Shown: piece after piece, positions 1-8,311 of the stretch
How positions within the stretch are numbered: position 1 is the first letter of the stretch
How the letters are laid out: each line of letters starts with the position of its first letter
NCBI RefSeq assembly: GCF_900142445.1
Contig: NZ_FRAV01000001.1
Coordinates: 124,001-188,000, forward strand
Length of the DNA: 64,000 nucleotides
From: Chryseobacterium polytrichastri
GTDB taxonomy: Bacteria > Bacteroidota > Bacteroidia > Flavobacteriales > Weeksellaceae
Reading direction: 5' to 3'
The notes under the pieces: model-generated
Seen by the model: only the letters and a program-made list of their open reading frames with translations
The model's database searches: none
What the model was told of the DNA's origin: nothing
Made by a program: the position numbers and the translations under genes

Positions 1-961
1 AATGCGTTAAGAAAATAAGAGATTGTAAGTTTTCATTCTGGGCAAAACTTTGAGAATTTACCATTTTATTGAAATTCCCGAAATGCTTTTCTAGAATATC
101 AATATTACCATAAAGGAAAAGAATCTTAAGCAAATAGGTGTTTCCTTTGATATACCAAACGGGATGACTGGCAATCATTTCAGGGTTTTGATGGAATAAT
201 TCCACCCATTGAAAGGCGTATTTCAACGTATACTTATAATCCTGTAGCAGCTGATTTTTCCATACATGTGCTTTGTAATACCATAATTTCTCTGTGAAAT
301 TAAGCTTAAAAGGCTTTATGTTTTTGATTTGTGAATTAAATATATCCAAAATTTCCTTTCGCCCTTCATCATTTTTTACATAGCCATGCGTAAGCATTTC
401 ACTATAAAGCTTTAATGAAAGATTAGAAAGTTGTGTTGTATATTGATTTTGCTTACTTACCGCGTTAGATTGCTTAATTAATTCTTCTGCTCTTCCGGCA
501 ATACTTCGTGTAATGAATTGTGATTCAATCACTTTTTCTAAGTCAATAATTTCTGAGGCGATGCTTTTTTCATCTAATTCCAGGGCATACTGTTTGGTTT
601 TATCTAATATTTTTAAAGCTTGCTTATAAAGGCCTTTTTGATAAAGAATATTGGCAAAATCCAACTGTTCCCTAAGTTGAATTCGATAGTTCTGATGACT
701 GGGATTCATACGAAGACTTACCAAAAGCTGTTTGTAAAGATGGGCTTTGAGGTTAGAAAGCTGCTGTTTCGTAGATATCTTTTTTTGAAGAATAATGTTT
801 TCATCATATTCATTCATTTTATCCAATTCTGAAAAAAGAAGCAAAAATTTTGCATCTATATTGATTCCCAAGCGGTTCACATAGAGTTTAAATTGTCGTT
901 TTTCGGAGGTTGTCAAAGATTTAATAAGTACAAATAAAAAATCTTTTTGTAATTCTGCCAT
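1..961 (-). CDS. Hypothetical helical-repeat protein (3' end outside window)
   Basis: The frame opens with ATG at 961 (protein begins MAELQKDFLFVLIKS) and stays open to the left edge, so at least 320 residues are present and the C-terminus is missing. The sequence is almost entirely predicted helix, rich in Leu, Lys, Tyr and Asn, with TPR-like stretches such as FANILYQKGLYKQALKIL, and has no signal peptide or membrane segment. It lies divergent to the leu operon across about 146 bp. I do not recognise the family. A scaffold or regulator with helical repeats is possible from the composition, but no function is assigned. Confidence 0.75.
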   Translation of the reverse strand, partial: MAELQKDFLFVLIKSLTTSEKRQFKLYVNRLGINIDAKFLLLFSELDKMNEYDENIILQKKISTKQQLSNLKAHLYKQLLVSLRMNPSHQNYRIQLREQLDFANILYQKGLYKQALKILDKTKQYALELDEKSIASEIIDLEKVIESQFITRSIAGRAEELIKQSNAVSKQNQYTTQLSNLSLKLYSEMLTHGYVKNDEGRKEILDIFNSQIKNIKPFKLNFTEKLWYYKAHVWKNQLLQDYKYTLKYAFQWVELFHQNPEMIASHPVWYIKGNTYLLKILFLYGNIDILEKHFGNFNKMVNSQSFAQNENLQSLIFLTH

Positions 962-1073
962 TGTAAATTTTAAGAATATAAGTGTTTGATTATCATTTTA
1001 TTGATGTTTATTCTTGGCTGATTGAATATTGTATTTTTTAATAAATATGAAAATGAAAAAATAATTCAATCTT

Positions 1074-1081
1074 TAGTTTTG
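1074..1081 (+). promoter_or_regulatory. Putative -7 box of the leu operon
   Basis: TAGTTTTG matches the Bacteroidota -7 consensus TAnnTTTG exactly and sits 26 bp before the leuA start. No good TTG -33 partner is visible at the usual spacing, so this is a tentative promoter. Confidence 0.35.
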
Positions 1082-1107
1082 AATCAAAATTAAGTAAAAA
1101 CTTTATT

Positions 1108-2271
1108 ATGAATTCCGAAAAAATTGAAATTTTTGATACGACGTTGAGAGATGGTGAGCAGGTTCCTGGATGTAAGCTTAATACAGAGCAAAAATTAACC
1201 ATTGCGGAGAGGCTTGATGAATTAGGAATTGATATAATTGAAGCAGGATTTCCGGTTTCTAGTCCGGGAGATTTTCATTCTGTTTCTGAAATTTCAAAAT
1301 TGGTAAAAAATGCTAAGGTTTGCGGATTAACAAGAGCTAATAAAAAAGATATAGAAATAGCTGCGGAAGCTCTAAAATATGCAAAAAGACCAAGAATCCA
1401 TACCGGAATAGGAACTTCAGATTCTCATATTAAATATAAATTCAATTCTACAAGAGAAGACATTATAGAGCGGGCTGTTGATGCGGTGAAATACGCCAAA
1501 AGCTTTGTTGAAGATGTAGAGTTTTATGCAGAAGATGCGGGAAGAACAGATAATGATTATTTGGCAAAAGTATGTGAAGAAGTAATTAAGGCCGGAGCAA
1601 CGGTTCTTAATATTCCTGATACTACAGGCTATTGCCTTCCCGAAGAATATGGTGCTAAGATTAAATATTTAAAAGAAAATGTAAAAGGTATTGATAAGGC
1701 TGTATTGTCTTGTCACTGCCACAATGATTTAGGATTGGCGACAGCTAATTCAATTTCGGGTGTTGTGAATGGAGCCCGACAAATTGAATGCACCATTAAC
1801 GGGCTTGGAGAAAGAGCTGGAAACACAGCGCTGGAAGAAGTTGTCATGATTCTAAAACAGCATACAGATTTGAATTTACATACAGATGTCAATTCAAAAA
1901 TGCTTAACAAGATGAGTACTTTAGTTTCGGATTTGATGGGTGTATTCGTTCAGCCTAATAAGGCCATTGTGGGAGCTAATGCTTTTGCTCACAGCTCAGG
2001 AATTCATCAGGATGGTGTTATTAAAAATAGAGAAACCTATGAAATCATTAATCCTGAAGATGTAGGTATTAATGAATCTTCCATTATTCTTACTGCCAGA
2101 AGCGGGCGTTCAGCATTGGCCTATCGTTTTAAGCATATTGGTTTTGATGTTACTAAAAATGAACTGGATTTTTTATATCATGAATTTTTAAAAGCTGCCG
2201 ATATGAAAAAGGAAATAGATAATGAAGATCTTCATATGATGATGACTGCTTTTAGCAGAAAAATAGGATAG
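1108..2271 (+). CDS. leuA: 2-isopropylmalate synthase, short form without regulatory domain
   Basis: Condenses acetyl-CoA with 2-oxoisovalerate, the first committed step of leucine synthesis. The TIM-barrel signature [12 protein letters not shown] (residues 10-21), the metal-binding [12 protein letters not shown] (203-214) and GLGERAGN (232-239) are all present. At 387 residues it stops just after the catalytic and linker part (SSGIHQDG); the roughly 120-residue C-terminal leucine-binding domain of the usual 500-residue enzyme is absent. Neighbours leuC, leuD and leuB follow in order on the same strand, which fixes the pathway. Citramalate synthase is the main alternative, since that route also uses LeuCDB and the short form lacks the discriminating domain; leuA is preferred on operon position. 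Confidence 0.9.
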   Translation: MNSEKIEIFDTTLRDGEQVPGCKLNTEQKLTIAERLDELGIDIIEAGFPVSSPGDFHSVSEISKLVKNAKVCGLTRANKKDIEIAAEALKYAKRPRIHTGIGTSDSHIKYKFNSTREDIIERAVDAVKYAKSFVEDVEFYAEDAGRTDNDYLAKVCEEVIKAGATVLNIPDTTGYCLPEEYGAKIKYLKENVKGIDKAVLSCHCHNDLGLATANSISGVVNGARQIECTINGLGERAGNTALEEVVMILKQHTDLNLHTDVNSKMLNKMSTLVSDLMGVFVQPNKAIVGANAFAHSSGIHQDGVIKNRETYEIINPEDVGINESSIILTARSGRSALAYRFKHIGFDVTKNELDFLYHEFLKAADMKKEIDNEDLHMMMTAFSRKIG

Positions 2272-2298
2272 GAGAGTTTCAAATCAAATATATCAAAA

Positions 2299-3687
2299 AT
2301 GAACAATAATAAAAATACACTCTTTGATAAAGTATGGGATGCCCATGTTGTAGAAACAATTCCGGACGGCCCACAAATTATATATATTGATAAGCATTTA
2401 ATTCATGAAGTGACAAGTCCACAGGCTTTTGCCGAACTGGAAGCCAGAAATCTTGAAGTATTCAGGCCTAAGCAAATTGTGGCTACAGCAGATCATAACG
2501 TTCCTACATTGCATCAAGAACTACCCATAGAAGATGAGTTATCAAGAAATCAGGTAGAGCATCTAACAGAAAATTGTAAGAAAAATAATATTGAATTGTT
2601 TGGTCTGGGTCACCAGTATCAAGGGATTGTACATATTATTGCCCCAGAATTAGGAATTACCCAGCCCGGAATGAGTATTGTTTGTGGTGACAGTCATACT
2701 TCTACGCACGGTGCTTTTGGATCAATTGCATTTGGAATTGGTACAAGTCAGGTAGCGCAGGTCTTTGCAAGTCAGTGTTTGTTGCTTAATAAACCTAAAT
2801 CAATGAGAATAACAGTGAATGGGAAGTTGAAAAGCAACGTTCAGCCCAAAGATGTTATTCTTTATATTATTTCTAAAGTTGGAACGAATGGTGGAACAGG
2901 TTATTTCTGTGAATATGCCGGACAGGTTTTTGAAGAAATGTCTATGGAAGGAAGAATGACCGTTTGTAATATGAGTATTGAAATGGGAGCGAGAGGAGGA
3001 ATGATTGCTCCGGATGATACCACTTTTGCATATATAAAAGGAAAAACTTTTGCACCCAAAGGGCAGGAATGGGAAGATAAATTAGTCTATTGGAAGACGT
3101 TGAAAACAGAATCTGATGCTACTTTTGATGAAGAATTTACGTTTGATGCTTCGGATATACAGCCTATGGTCACTTATGGAACTAACCCCGGAATGGGAAT
3201 TCCATTGCATGAAGTGATTCCTGCGCCTCAAAATGAATCAGAAGAAAAAGCGTTGCAATATATGGGGTTAAAGGCCGGTCAATCTCTTTCAGATATTCAT
3301 GTGAATTATGTATTTATAGGAAGTTGTACCAATGCTAGAATTGAAGATTTTAGATCGGCAGCAGAATATATTAAAGGAAAAAATAAATCTCAGGATGTAA
3401 AGGCTTTAATTGTTCCAGGATCTCAATTGGTTGTAAAACAATTGTATGAAGAAGGGCTAGATAAAATATTTAATGACGCAGGATTTCAGATCAGACAACC
3501 CGGATGCTCAGCTTGTTTAGCTATGAATGATGATAAAATCCCAGAAGGTGAATACTGTGTTTCAACATCTAACCGAAACTTTGAAGGCAGGCAAGGGCAG
3601 GGTTCCAGAACAATTTTGGCAAGTCCGTTAACCGCAGCGAAAGTTGCGATTGAAGGAAGAATTTCAGTCTTTGAAAATTTAAATTAA
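2299..3687 (+). CDS. leuC: 3-isopropylmalate dehydratase large subunit
   Basis: Large subunit of isopropylmalate isomerase, an aconitase-family [4Fe-4S] enzyme that interconverts 2- and 3-isopropylmalate with LeuD. The three cluster cysteines are visible: C343 in GSCTNAR and C403/C406 in GCSACLAMN. Early motifs TADHNVPT and [13 protein letters not shown] are also intact. Length (462 residues) is normal for the bacterial LeuC family. It starts 27 bp after leuA. Unlike the rest of the operon it is separated from the next gene, leuD, by 106 bp that contain a hairpin. Confidence 0.96.
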   Translation: MNNNKNTLFDKVWDAHVVETIPDGPQIIYIDKHLIHEVTSPQAFAELEARNLEVFRPKQIVATADHNVPTLHQELPIEDELSRNQVEHLTENCKKNNIELFGLGHQYQGIVHIIAPELGITQPGMSIVCGDSHTSTHGAFGSIAFGIGTSQVAQVFASQCLLLNKPKSMRITVNGKLKSNVQPKDVILYIISKVGTNGGTGYFCEYAGQVFEEMSMEGRMTVCNMSIEMGARGGMIAPDDTTFAYIKGKTFAPKGQEWEDKLVYWKTLKTESDATFDEEFTFDASDIQPMVTYGTNPGMGIPLHEVIPAPQNESEEKALQYMGLKAGQSLSDIHVNYVFIGSCTNARIEDFRSAAEYIKGKNKSQDVKALIVPGSQLVVKQLYEEGLDKIFNDAGFQIRQPGCSACLAMNDDKIPEGEYCVSTSNRNFEGRQGQGSRTILASPLTAAKVAIEGRISVFENLN

Positions 3688-3721
3688 GAAATAACAATAC
3701 AAACAAATAATGAGAGAGGAT

Positions 3722-3775
3722 GTTGCTTTTGTAAATGTTGAGTTATCATATTCTCAAAAGCAGCTTTTATTTTAA
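3722..3775 (+). terminator. Intra-operon hairpin with U-rich tail between leuC and leuD
   Basis: GTTGCTTTTG (3722-3731) can pair with CAAAAGCAGC (3755-3764) over 10 bp including one G-U pair, with a 23-nt loop, followed at once by TTTTATTTT. This resembles a weak intrinsic terminator or a processing/stabilising hairpin in the leuC-leuD gap. A 21-codon frame (3710-3775) overlaps it but is not called as a gene. Confidence 0.4.
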
Positions 3776-3793
3776 ATTATTTACGATATAACA

Positions 3794-4390
3794 ATGCAAA
3801 AACTAACTATAATACAATCGCGTGCTGTACCAATGCCGGTAGAAAATATAGACACAGATCAAATTATTCCGGCAAGATTTTTAAAAAGCATTGATAAAAA
3901 AGGCTTTGGAGATAATCTTTTCAGAGATTGGAGATACAACGTTCATACAAATGAACCAAATTCTGATTTTGTTTTAAATAACCCAAAATATAGCGGAGAG
4001 GTTCTTGTTGCAGGAAATAATTTTGGATGTGGAAGCAGCCGTGAACATGCGGCATGGTCTTTGACAGATTATGGTTTCAAAGTAGTAGTGTCAAGTTTTT
4101 TTGCTGATATTTTTAAAGGAAATGCTTTGAATAATGGGTTACTTCCTGTAAAAGTTTCAGATGAATTTTTAAAAGAGATTTTAAATGAAATCACCGAAAA
4201 TCCTGAAAGTGAGATTGCTGTTGATGTAGAAAAGCAAATAATCACTTTTAATGGTAAAACAGAAAAATTTGAACTTGATTCTTATAAAAAAATATGCCTT
4301 TTAAATGGCTATGATGATATTGATTTTTTAATCAGCAAAAAACAGGTGATACAAGAATTTGAACTAAAAACACAAAAATATGGATACTAA
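3794..4390 (+). CDS. leuD: 3-isopropylmalate dehydratase small subunit
   Basis: Small swivelling subunit of isopropylmalate isomerase that completes the active site of LeuC. Typical motifs are [14 protein letters not shown] near the N-terminus, [11 protein letters not shown] in the middle, and [20 protein letters not shown]. The length of 198 residues is standard. Its last 11 bp overlap the start of leuB, so those two genes are probably translationally coupled. Confidence 0.96.
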   Translation: MQKLTIIQSRAVPMPVENIDTDQIIPARFLKSIDKKGFGDNLFRDWRYNVHTNEPNSDFVLNNPKYSGEVLVAGNNFGCGSSREHAAWSLTDYGFKVVVSSFFADIFKGNALNNGLLPVKVSDEFLKEILNEITENPESEIAVDVEKQIITFNGKTEKFELDSYKKICLLNGYDDIDFLISKKQVIQEFELKTQKYGY

Positions 4391-5504
4391 TTATTTTAAA
4401 ATCGCGGTGCTTCCCGGAGATGGAGTGGGCCCTGAAGTTACCGATGAGAGTGTGAAAATATTGAAAACTATTGGTAGTTTATTCAATTATAATTTCGATT
4501 TCAAATACGGAATTATAGGTGCTGAAGCTATTTTTCAAACGGGAAATCCGCTGCCGGAAGATACGCTTGAGCTCTGTAAACATTCTGATGCAGTTCTATT
4601 CGGTGCCATTGGAGATCCTTCATTTGATAACAATCCAGATGCTAAAGTAAGACCTGAACAAGGGCTTTTAAGACTTCGTAAAGAGCTAGGGCTTTTTGCA
4701 AATATCAGGCCTTTGAAAACATATTCTTCACTCGTCTCAAAAAGTCCACTAAAAAAAGAAATTATTGAAGGAACTGATATTCAGATTTACAGAGAATTGA
4801 TTAGCGGAATTTATTTTGGCGAAAAATATACTGAGGAAGACGGGTCTTATGCTTACGATGTTTGCAGATATAGCAGAGAAGATATTGTTCAGATTGCTCA
4901 TCTCGCATTTCAGGATGCACAGAAGCGCAGAAAAAAAGTGACTCTTATTGATAAAGCTAATGTATTGGATACTTCAAGGCTATGGAGAAAAGTATGTAAG
5001 GAAATCGCGAAAGAATATCCTGATGTTGCATTAGATTTTATGTTTGTAGATAATGCGGCGATGCAGTTGATTCTTAATCCAAAGCAGTTTGATGTTATTT
5101 TAACGGAGAATATGTTTGGAGATATTATTTCTGATGAAGCCAGTGTTATTGGAGGGTCAATAGGATTATTGCCGTCGGCTTCCATTGGGGATTCAAATGC
5201 TTTATTCGAGCCAATCCACGGATCTTATCCTCAGGCAAAAGGAAAAGGAATTGCAAATCCTATTGCTTCTATTTTGAGTGCGGCTATGATGTTAGATCAT
5301 TTGAGATTAGAAGATGCGGCTCGTAAATTAAGAGAATCTGTAGAGCATGCTATCGAAAATAAATATGTAACTGCAGATCTTAATTCTGAACAGTCTTATT
5401 CAACCAGTGAAGTGGGAGATTTTATTGTAGATTATATTAAATATTCAGAAAAAACATATTACAATTTTGAGAATGTGAGAATAGGAAAGTCCACTATTGT
5501 ATAG
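4380..5504 (+). CDS. leuB: 3-isopropylmalate dehydrogenase
   Basis: NAD-dependent oxidative decarboxylation of 3-isopropylmalate to 2-oxoisocaproate, cytoplasmic. The family motifs are present: [13 protein letters not shown] at the N-terminus, the [12 protein letters not shown] substrate loop (usual form RELTGGIYFG), the metal-binding [12 protein letters not shown], and EPIHGSYP. It has 374 residues, slightly longer than the usual 350-360. The start overlaps leuD. It is the last gene of the leu operon and is followed by a strong terminator. No ilv genes or final transaminase are in this locus. Confidence 0.96.
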   Translation: MDTNYFKIAVLPGDGVGPEVTDESVKILKTIGSLFNYNFDFKYGIIGAEAIFQTGNPLPEDTLELCKHSDAVLFGAIGDPSFDNNPDAKVRPEQGLLRLRKELGLFANIRPLKTYSSLVSKSPLKKEIIEGTDIQIYRELISGIYFGEKYTEEDGSYAYDVCRYSREDIVQIAHLAFQDAQKRRKKVTLIDKANVLDTSRLWRKVCKEIAKEYPDVALDFMFVDNAAMQLILNPKQFDVILTENMFGDIISDEASVIGGSIGLLPSASIGDSNALFEPIHGSYPQAKGKGIANPIASILSAAMMLDHLRLEDAARKLRESVEHAIENKYVTADLNSEQSYSTSEVGDFIVDYIKYSEKTYYNFENVRIGKSTIV

Positions 5505-5537
5505 TATACTATAAGTTTGATATTATTTTTTTTTTAT

Positions 5538-5577
5538 AAAAGTCTGCCTCTTTCGAAGCAGACTTTTAATTTTTTTA
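5538..5577. terminator. Bidirectional terminator after leuB
   Basis: AAAAGTCTGC (5538-5547) and GCAGACTTTT (5558-5567) form a perfect 10-bp stem followed by a T run, with T-rich sequence on the other side too. It ends leuB on the plus strand and probably the small-protein group on the minus strand. Confidence 0.85.
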
Positions 5578-5763
5578 TTGATCTGTATTGTCCGTTTTTC
5601 CGGATTTATTTTTAGAAGCTTTTTGAATGTCTTCCTTTTCAATATCCGGCGGGCTGGTCTTTTTTGATGAAGCAGGAATATCAGGGAAATCCTGATTTTG
5701 CTTTTTCGCTTCTGCAGAATTCGTAGATTCTTTCTTTTTGTTATTGTCTTTTGAATTACTCAT
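5575..5763 (-). CDS. Small disordered charged protein, divergent repeat paralogue
   Basis: Starting at ATG 5763 it encodes 62 residues (MSNSKDNNKKKESTNS...), rich in Lys, Ser, Asn, Asp and Pro, with no signal peptide and no expected fold. It ends NKSGKTDNTDQ, matching the NKSGK-plus-GG endings of the two 50-residue proteins upstream, so it looks like a diverged third member of that family. The frame could be read from 5841, but the extra 26 codons are the decayed tail of a duplicated DUF4230 gene, so the shorter start is preferred. No function known to me. Confidence 0.5.
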   Translation of the reverse strand: MSNSKDNNKKKESTNSAEAKKQNQDFPDIPASSKKTSPPDIEKEDIQKASKNKSGKTDNTDQ

Positions 5764-5841
5764 AGCTTTCAATTTTTTAAAGTCTCGCAATACCGAGTTG
5801 ACCGTATTGTCTTCTATAGTATAGTTCAAAGCCTTTGCCAA
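5764..5841 (-). pseudogene. Fossil C-terminal tail of a DUF4230 gene, frameshifted
   Basis: Reading on the minus strand gives AKALNYTIEDN, nearly the same as AKALNYTIEDKTGKIGTLGL at the end of the intact DUF4230 gene. After that the frame drifts; inserting one base after AC restores TGQLGIARL-stop, close to the intact ending. This is the leftover tail of a duplicated gene end carrying a one-base deletion. Confidence 0.55.
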
Positions 5842-5881
5842 AATGAAAATATGATGAAATTTCTATAATCAAATAACAGAA

Positions 5882-6034
5882 TTAACCTCCGGTCTTTCCG
5901 GATTTATTGGTTGTAGAATTTTGACTATTTTCTTTTTCAACCTCTTTTGTCTTTTTAGATAAAGAAGAAGTGTCTAAATCTTTATCAGCTTGTATTTCTG
6001 ATGATTTACCTTTGTTGTTTTCTTTTGGATCCAT
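5882..6034 (-). CDS. Small disordered charged protein, copy B
   Basis: A 50-residue frame from ATG 6034 to TAA 5882 (MDPKENNKGKSSEIQADKD...), hydrophilic and Lys/Ser/Glu-rich, ending TTNKSGKTGG. It differs from copy A at three residues: Asn/Ile at position 6, Val/Ala in the middle, and Thr/Asn near the end. Keeping the frame through these substitutions suggests it is, or was recently, a coding gene. No signal peptide, membrane segment or known domain. It sits in the second 269-bp repeat unit downstream of a fossil DUF4230 tail. Confidence 0.55.
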   Translation of the reverse strand: MDPKENNKGKSSEIQADKDLDTSSLSKKTKEVEKENSQNSTTNKSGKTGG

Positions 6035-6055
6035 AGTTTTTGTTTTAGATTCCTA

Positions 6056-6115
6056 AGATACCAATTTTCCCGGTCTTATCTTCTATAGGGTAATTTAAAG
6101 CTTTTGCCAAAACGA
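6056..6115 (-). pseudogene. Fossil C-terminal tail of DUF4230 gene, copy B
   Basis: The minus strand encodes AKALNYPIEDKTGKIGILGI-stop, in frame and nearly identical to the end of the intact gene at 6314. There is no matching body upstream, so only the duplicated 3' end is present. Confidence 0.65.
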
Positions 6116-6150
6116 AAATGTGCTGAAATTTCTATAATCAAATAACACGA

Positions 6151-6303
6151 TTAACCTCCGTTCTTTCCGGATTTATTGGTTGTAGAATTTTGACTATTCT
6201 CTTTTTCAGCTTCTTTTGTCTTTTTAGATAAAGAAGAAGTGTCTAAATCTTTATCAGCTTGTATTTCTGATGATTTACCTTTGTTGATTTCTTTTGGATC
6301 CAT
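6151..6303 (-). CDS. Small disordered charged protein, copy A
   Basis: A 50-residue frame from ATG 6303 to TAA 6151 (MDPKEINKGKSSEIQADKD...), beginning 10 bp after the stop of the DUF4230 gene, so it is probably cotranscribed with it. Hydrophilic, no Cys, no aromatic residues, ends TTNKSGKNGG. It is 94% identical to copy B. Unknown function; the composition suggests an intrinsically disordered cytoplasmic protein. Confidence 0.6.
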   Translation of the reverse strand: MDPKEINKGKSSEIQADKDLDTSSLSKKTKEAEKENSQNSTTNKSGKNGG

Positions 6304-6313
6304 GGTTTTTATT

Positions 6314-6919
6314 TTAGAGTCCTAAGGTACCAATTTTTCCGGTCTTATCTTCAATGGTGTAATTCAATGCTTTTGCCAGCACGAAGATATTATTCAGGTT
6401 TTCTATTAATTGCTGATGTCCTTCGTTTCTTAGCTTATTTTGATCAATAGAATTAATAGCTACATCTTTAGCTTTTTGAGTTACATTTTTAATGTCTTTC
6501 TCAGAGATTCTATTGAAAAAAGAATCATCCAGAGACTGTATTTCTACACTGGGTGTGATTCTTATATCAGCATTTGGCAATTCTGTAATAATCAATTTTT
6601 TGTTGATAGAATCTACCTCCATTTTCATTTTGTTTAAGTCGTAAGAAACTTGCGCATTGGTTTTCGTATACGTAATGATACTATTGCTAGAAACTTCGCT
6701 TCCGAACACTTCATAACCCATCTTGGTTTTTTGCATGCTTGAAACATTTTGCTCCAAAACCACCATTTTATTCATCTTAGAAATTTGGTTGGTCAGGATA
6801 TAATAATCTGATTTCTCCGTTTTACCTCCAAGATTAAAACAAGATTTAAGGCTAAAAAACAGGACTAACATGATGAGTATTCCTGCTAAAAATGGGATAA
6901 TAATTCTAATATTTTTCAA
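6314..6919 (-). CDS. DUF4230-family membrane-anchored protein
   Basis: A 201-residue protein with one N-terminal hydrophobic segment (about residues 7-25, IIIPFLAGILIMLVLFFSL) followed by a Cys and a soluble domain. The pattern of a TM anchor, then KMVVLEQNVSSMQKTKMGYE and later RITPSVEIQSLDDSFFNRI, fits the DUF4230 family, whose role is not established. The soluble part probably lies on the outer face of the inner membrane. It is 2 bp from the preceding thioredoxin-like gene, in a minus-strand operon. Its 3' end has been duplicated downstream. Confidence 0.7.
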   Translation of the reverse strand: MKNIRIIIPFLAGILIMLVLFFSLKSCFNLGGKTEKSDYYILTNQISKMNKMVVLEQNVSSMQKTKMGYEVFGSEVSSNSIITYTKTNAQVSYDLNKMKMEVDSINKKLIITELPNADIRITPSVEIQSLDDSFFNRISEKDIKNVTQKAKDVAINSIDQNKLRNEGHQQLIENLNNIFVLAKALNYTIEDKTGKIGTLGL

Positions 6920-6921
6920 AT

Positions 6922-7488
6922 CTATTTTTTAAATATTTCTTTAATCACAGATTGGTCGTCTTTATTTAAAATTTCAACCAAATCTCTTTCTATGTAGCCT
7001 GTTGAAGGCATTTCTATAATCCTTCCAATTTCCTTGCCATATCTTTCAACAATAATGGTTGGGACTTTTTGGATATTATATAAGCCCTCTTCACCAGAAG
7101 GAGATTCTTTCTTGCGGTTTACTGCAATAACGGTTATTTTACCTTCAGGATATTTTGCAGCCTCTAAAACTTTCATCAATCTTGGAAAGTCTCTGTGGCT
7201 GTCTTCGCACCAGGTTCCGATAAAAGCAGTGATATTATAAGATCCTAATTTATCTTTTTTAAGTTCACTAATCGCTTTTTGATCAACAGCATATTCATCA
7301 TGCTCTTTTACATACCAATCTGCATAAGGAGCTTTTGTGAATTGCTCTTTGGTTTGAGGTCCTAAAAGCATTTTACCATCTTTTGTAGACTCAACTTCGC
7401 GGTTCACCACTACTTTTTGAGCGCTGAACTGCTGGGTTGCCAAAACTACGCAAGAAATGGTAACAACATTTGTGATTATTTTTTTCAT
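6922..7488 (-). CDS. Secreted thioredoxin-fold protein with a CxxS site
   Basis: A 188-residue protein with a Sec signal peptide (first ~23 residues ending FSAQ), then a thioredoxin-like domain. The active-site region reads GTWCEDSHRDFPRL: the first Cys of the usual CxxC is kept and the second is Ser. The cis-proline is present in KVPTIIV. A CxxS thioredoxin fold is more consistent with isomerase, reductase or monothiol chemistry than with a classical dithiol oxidoreductase. It lies 1 bp after the MazG-like gene and 2 bp before the DUF4230 gene, so all three should be on one transcript. Confidence 0.75.
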   Translation of the reverse strand: MKKIITNVVTISCVVLATQQFSAQKVVVNREVESTKDGKMLLGPQTKEQFTKAPYADWYVKEHDEYAVDQKAISELKKDKLGSYNITAFIGTWCEDSHRDFPRLMKVLEAAKYPEGKITVIAVNRKKESPSGEEGLYNIQKVPTIIVERYGKEIGRIIEMPSTGYIERDLVEILNKDDQSVIKEIFKK

Positions 7489-7489
7489 A

Positions 7490-7957
7490 TTATTTTTCGA
7501 TAATTGTCTTAAGATCGGCAGGAGAATAATATTTGTTTTTCAATACTTTATGATCTGCCTGTCTGTATACATTGAATTTTTCTCCAGATTTTTCATAGAA
7601 AGATTCTACTTCTTTTTCTTTATAGAACTCAACTGTTTCATTGGCTTGCTCTTCATTATCACAAGCTTTAGACATGTTAGAACGCTGAACTTCGTTGAAT
7701 AGCTCTACAAATTTATCTCCAAGTCCGAATTCTAGAACAGCACCACTTAAAACATATTGCAAGTCACAAAGAGCATCAGCAATCTCTACGATATCATTAT
7801 CTGCAATAGCTTGTTTTAATTCGTTTAATTCTTCTTGTAAAAGCTCAACTCTAAGATTGCATCTTTCCGGAGAAGGGATTTGTGGGGTATCTAAAATAGG
7901 TGCTTTGAAAGTAGTATGGAATTCTGCTACTTGGTTCAGACTATCAATTTTTTCCAT
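7490..7957 (-). CDS. MazG/HisE-like nucleoside triphosphate pyrophosphohydrolase
   Basis: A 155-residue all-alpha NTP-PPase-type protein. The metal-binding pattern is visible as LLQEELNELKQAI followed by IADALCDLQYVLSGAVLEFGL (ExxE...ExxD type). Members of this family hydrolyse NTPs or phosphoribosyl-ATP to monophosphates and PPi; substrate cannot be told here, and no his genes are near. It is the first gene of the minus-strand operon 7957-6314. The C-terminal half (EKEVESFYEKSGEKFNVYRQAD) is specific to this subgroup. Confidence 0.75.
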   Translation of the reverse strand: MEKIDSLNQVAEFHTTFKAPILDTPQIPSPERCNLRVELLQEELNELKQAIADNDIVEIADALCDLQYVLSGAVLEFGLGDKFVELFNEVQRSNMSKACDNEEQANETVEFYKEKEVESFYEKSGEKFNVYRQADHKVLKNKYYSPADLKTIIEK

Positions 7958-7967
7958 GAAATTTTAA

Positions 7968-8311
7968 ATTTAGAGCAAATATAATGATTGATGATAAATT
8001 TTGTATGCTATACAATGTAAAATATATAAACGAGTTTTTAAAAAAAATCATAATATTTCATTTACCTAGTAATACTATTGAAAATAAATTAATATATAAA
8101 AATATATTAACGGTAAATATTTGTTAATTAATTATATTTTAATTAAAATTTTAAATCAAAAAATAAATTCAATTAACTATTAAAACATGAGTAATATTTT
8201 AATAGTTAATTTAAATTGACATAAGTATTGGGATTATGTTTAAAATTATAAATTTAGACCACTGTAATTAATTATATTTTTTTAAAACTAATGTAACCAA
8301 AAAACAAACAT
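7968..8311. other. Very AT-rich intergenic stretch
   Basis: About 344 bp between divergent genes, made of long A/T runs such as TTAATTAATTATATTTTAATT with almost no G or C. No open frame, RNA gene or clear hairpin was found. It must hold promoters for both flanking genes. AT content well above the neighbours is compatible with acquired DNA or silencer binding. Confidence 0.6.

Larger units (their letters stand above)
5834..6380. repeat. 269-bp tandem direct repeat (two close copies, third diverged downstream)
   Basis: Two close copies, about 5834-6102 and 6103-6371, are offset by exactly 269 bp, judged from the paired small-gene starts (6034 and 6303) and stops (5882 and 6151). Each unit holds the last ~20 codons of a DUF4230 gene plus a 50-residue small gene. 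Blocks such as TTTCTATAATCAAATAACA are identical in both. A third, degraded unit lies at about 5575-5841. Confidence 0.8.

Noticed and set aside
620..832. 70-codon frame on the plus strand near the left edge
   Set aside because: It lies opposite the continuous minus-strand frame 1-961, which has better protein-like composition.
3710..3775. 21-codon frame between leuC and leuD
   Set aside because: It overlaps the hairpin and has no recognisable signature; treated as untranslated structure.
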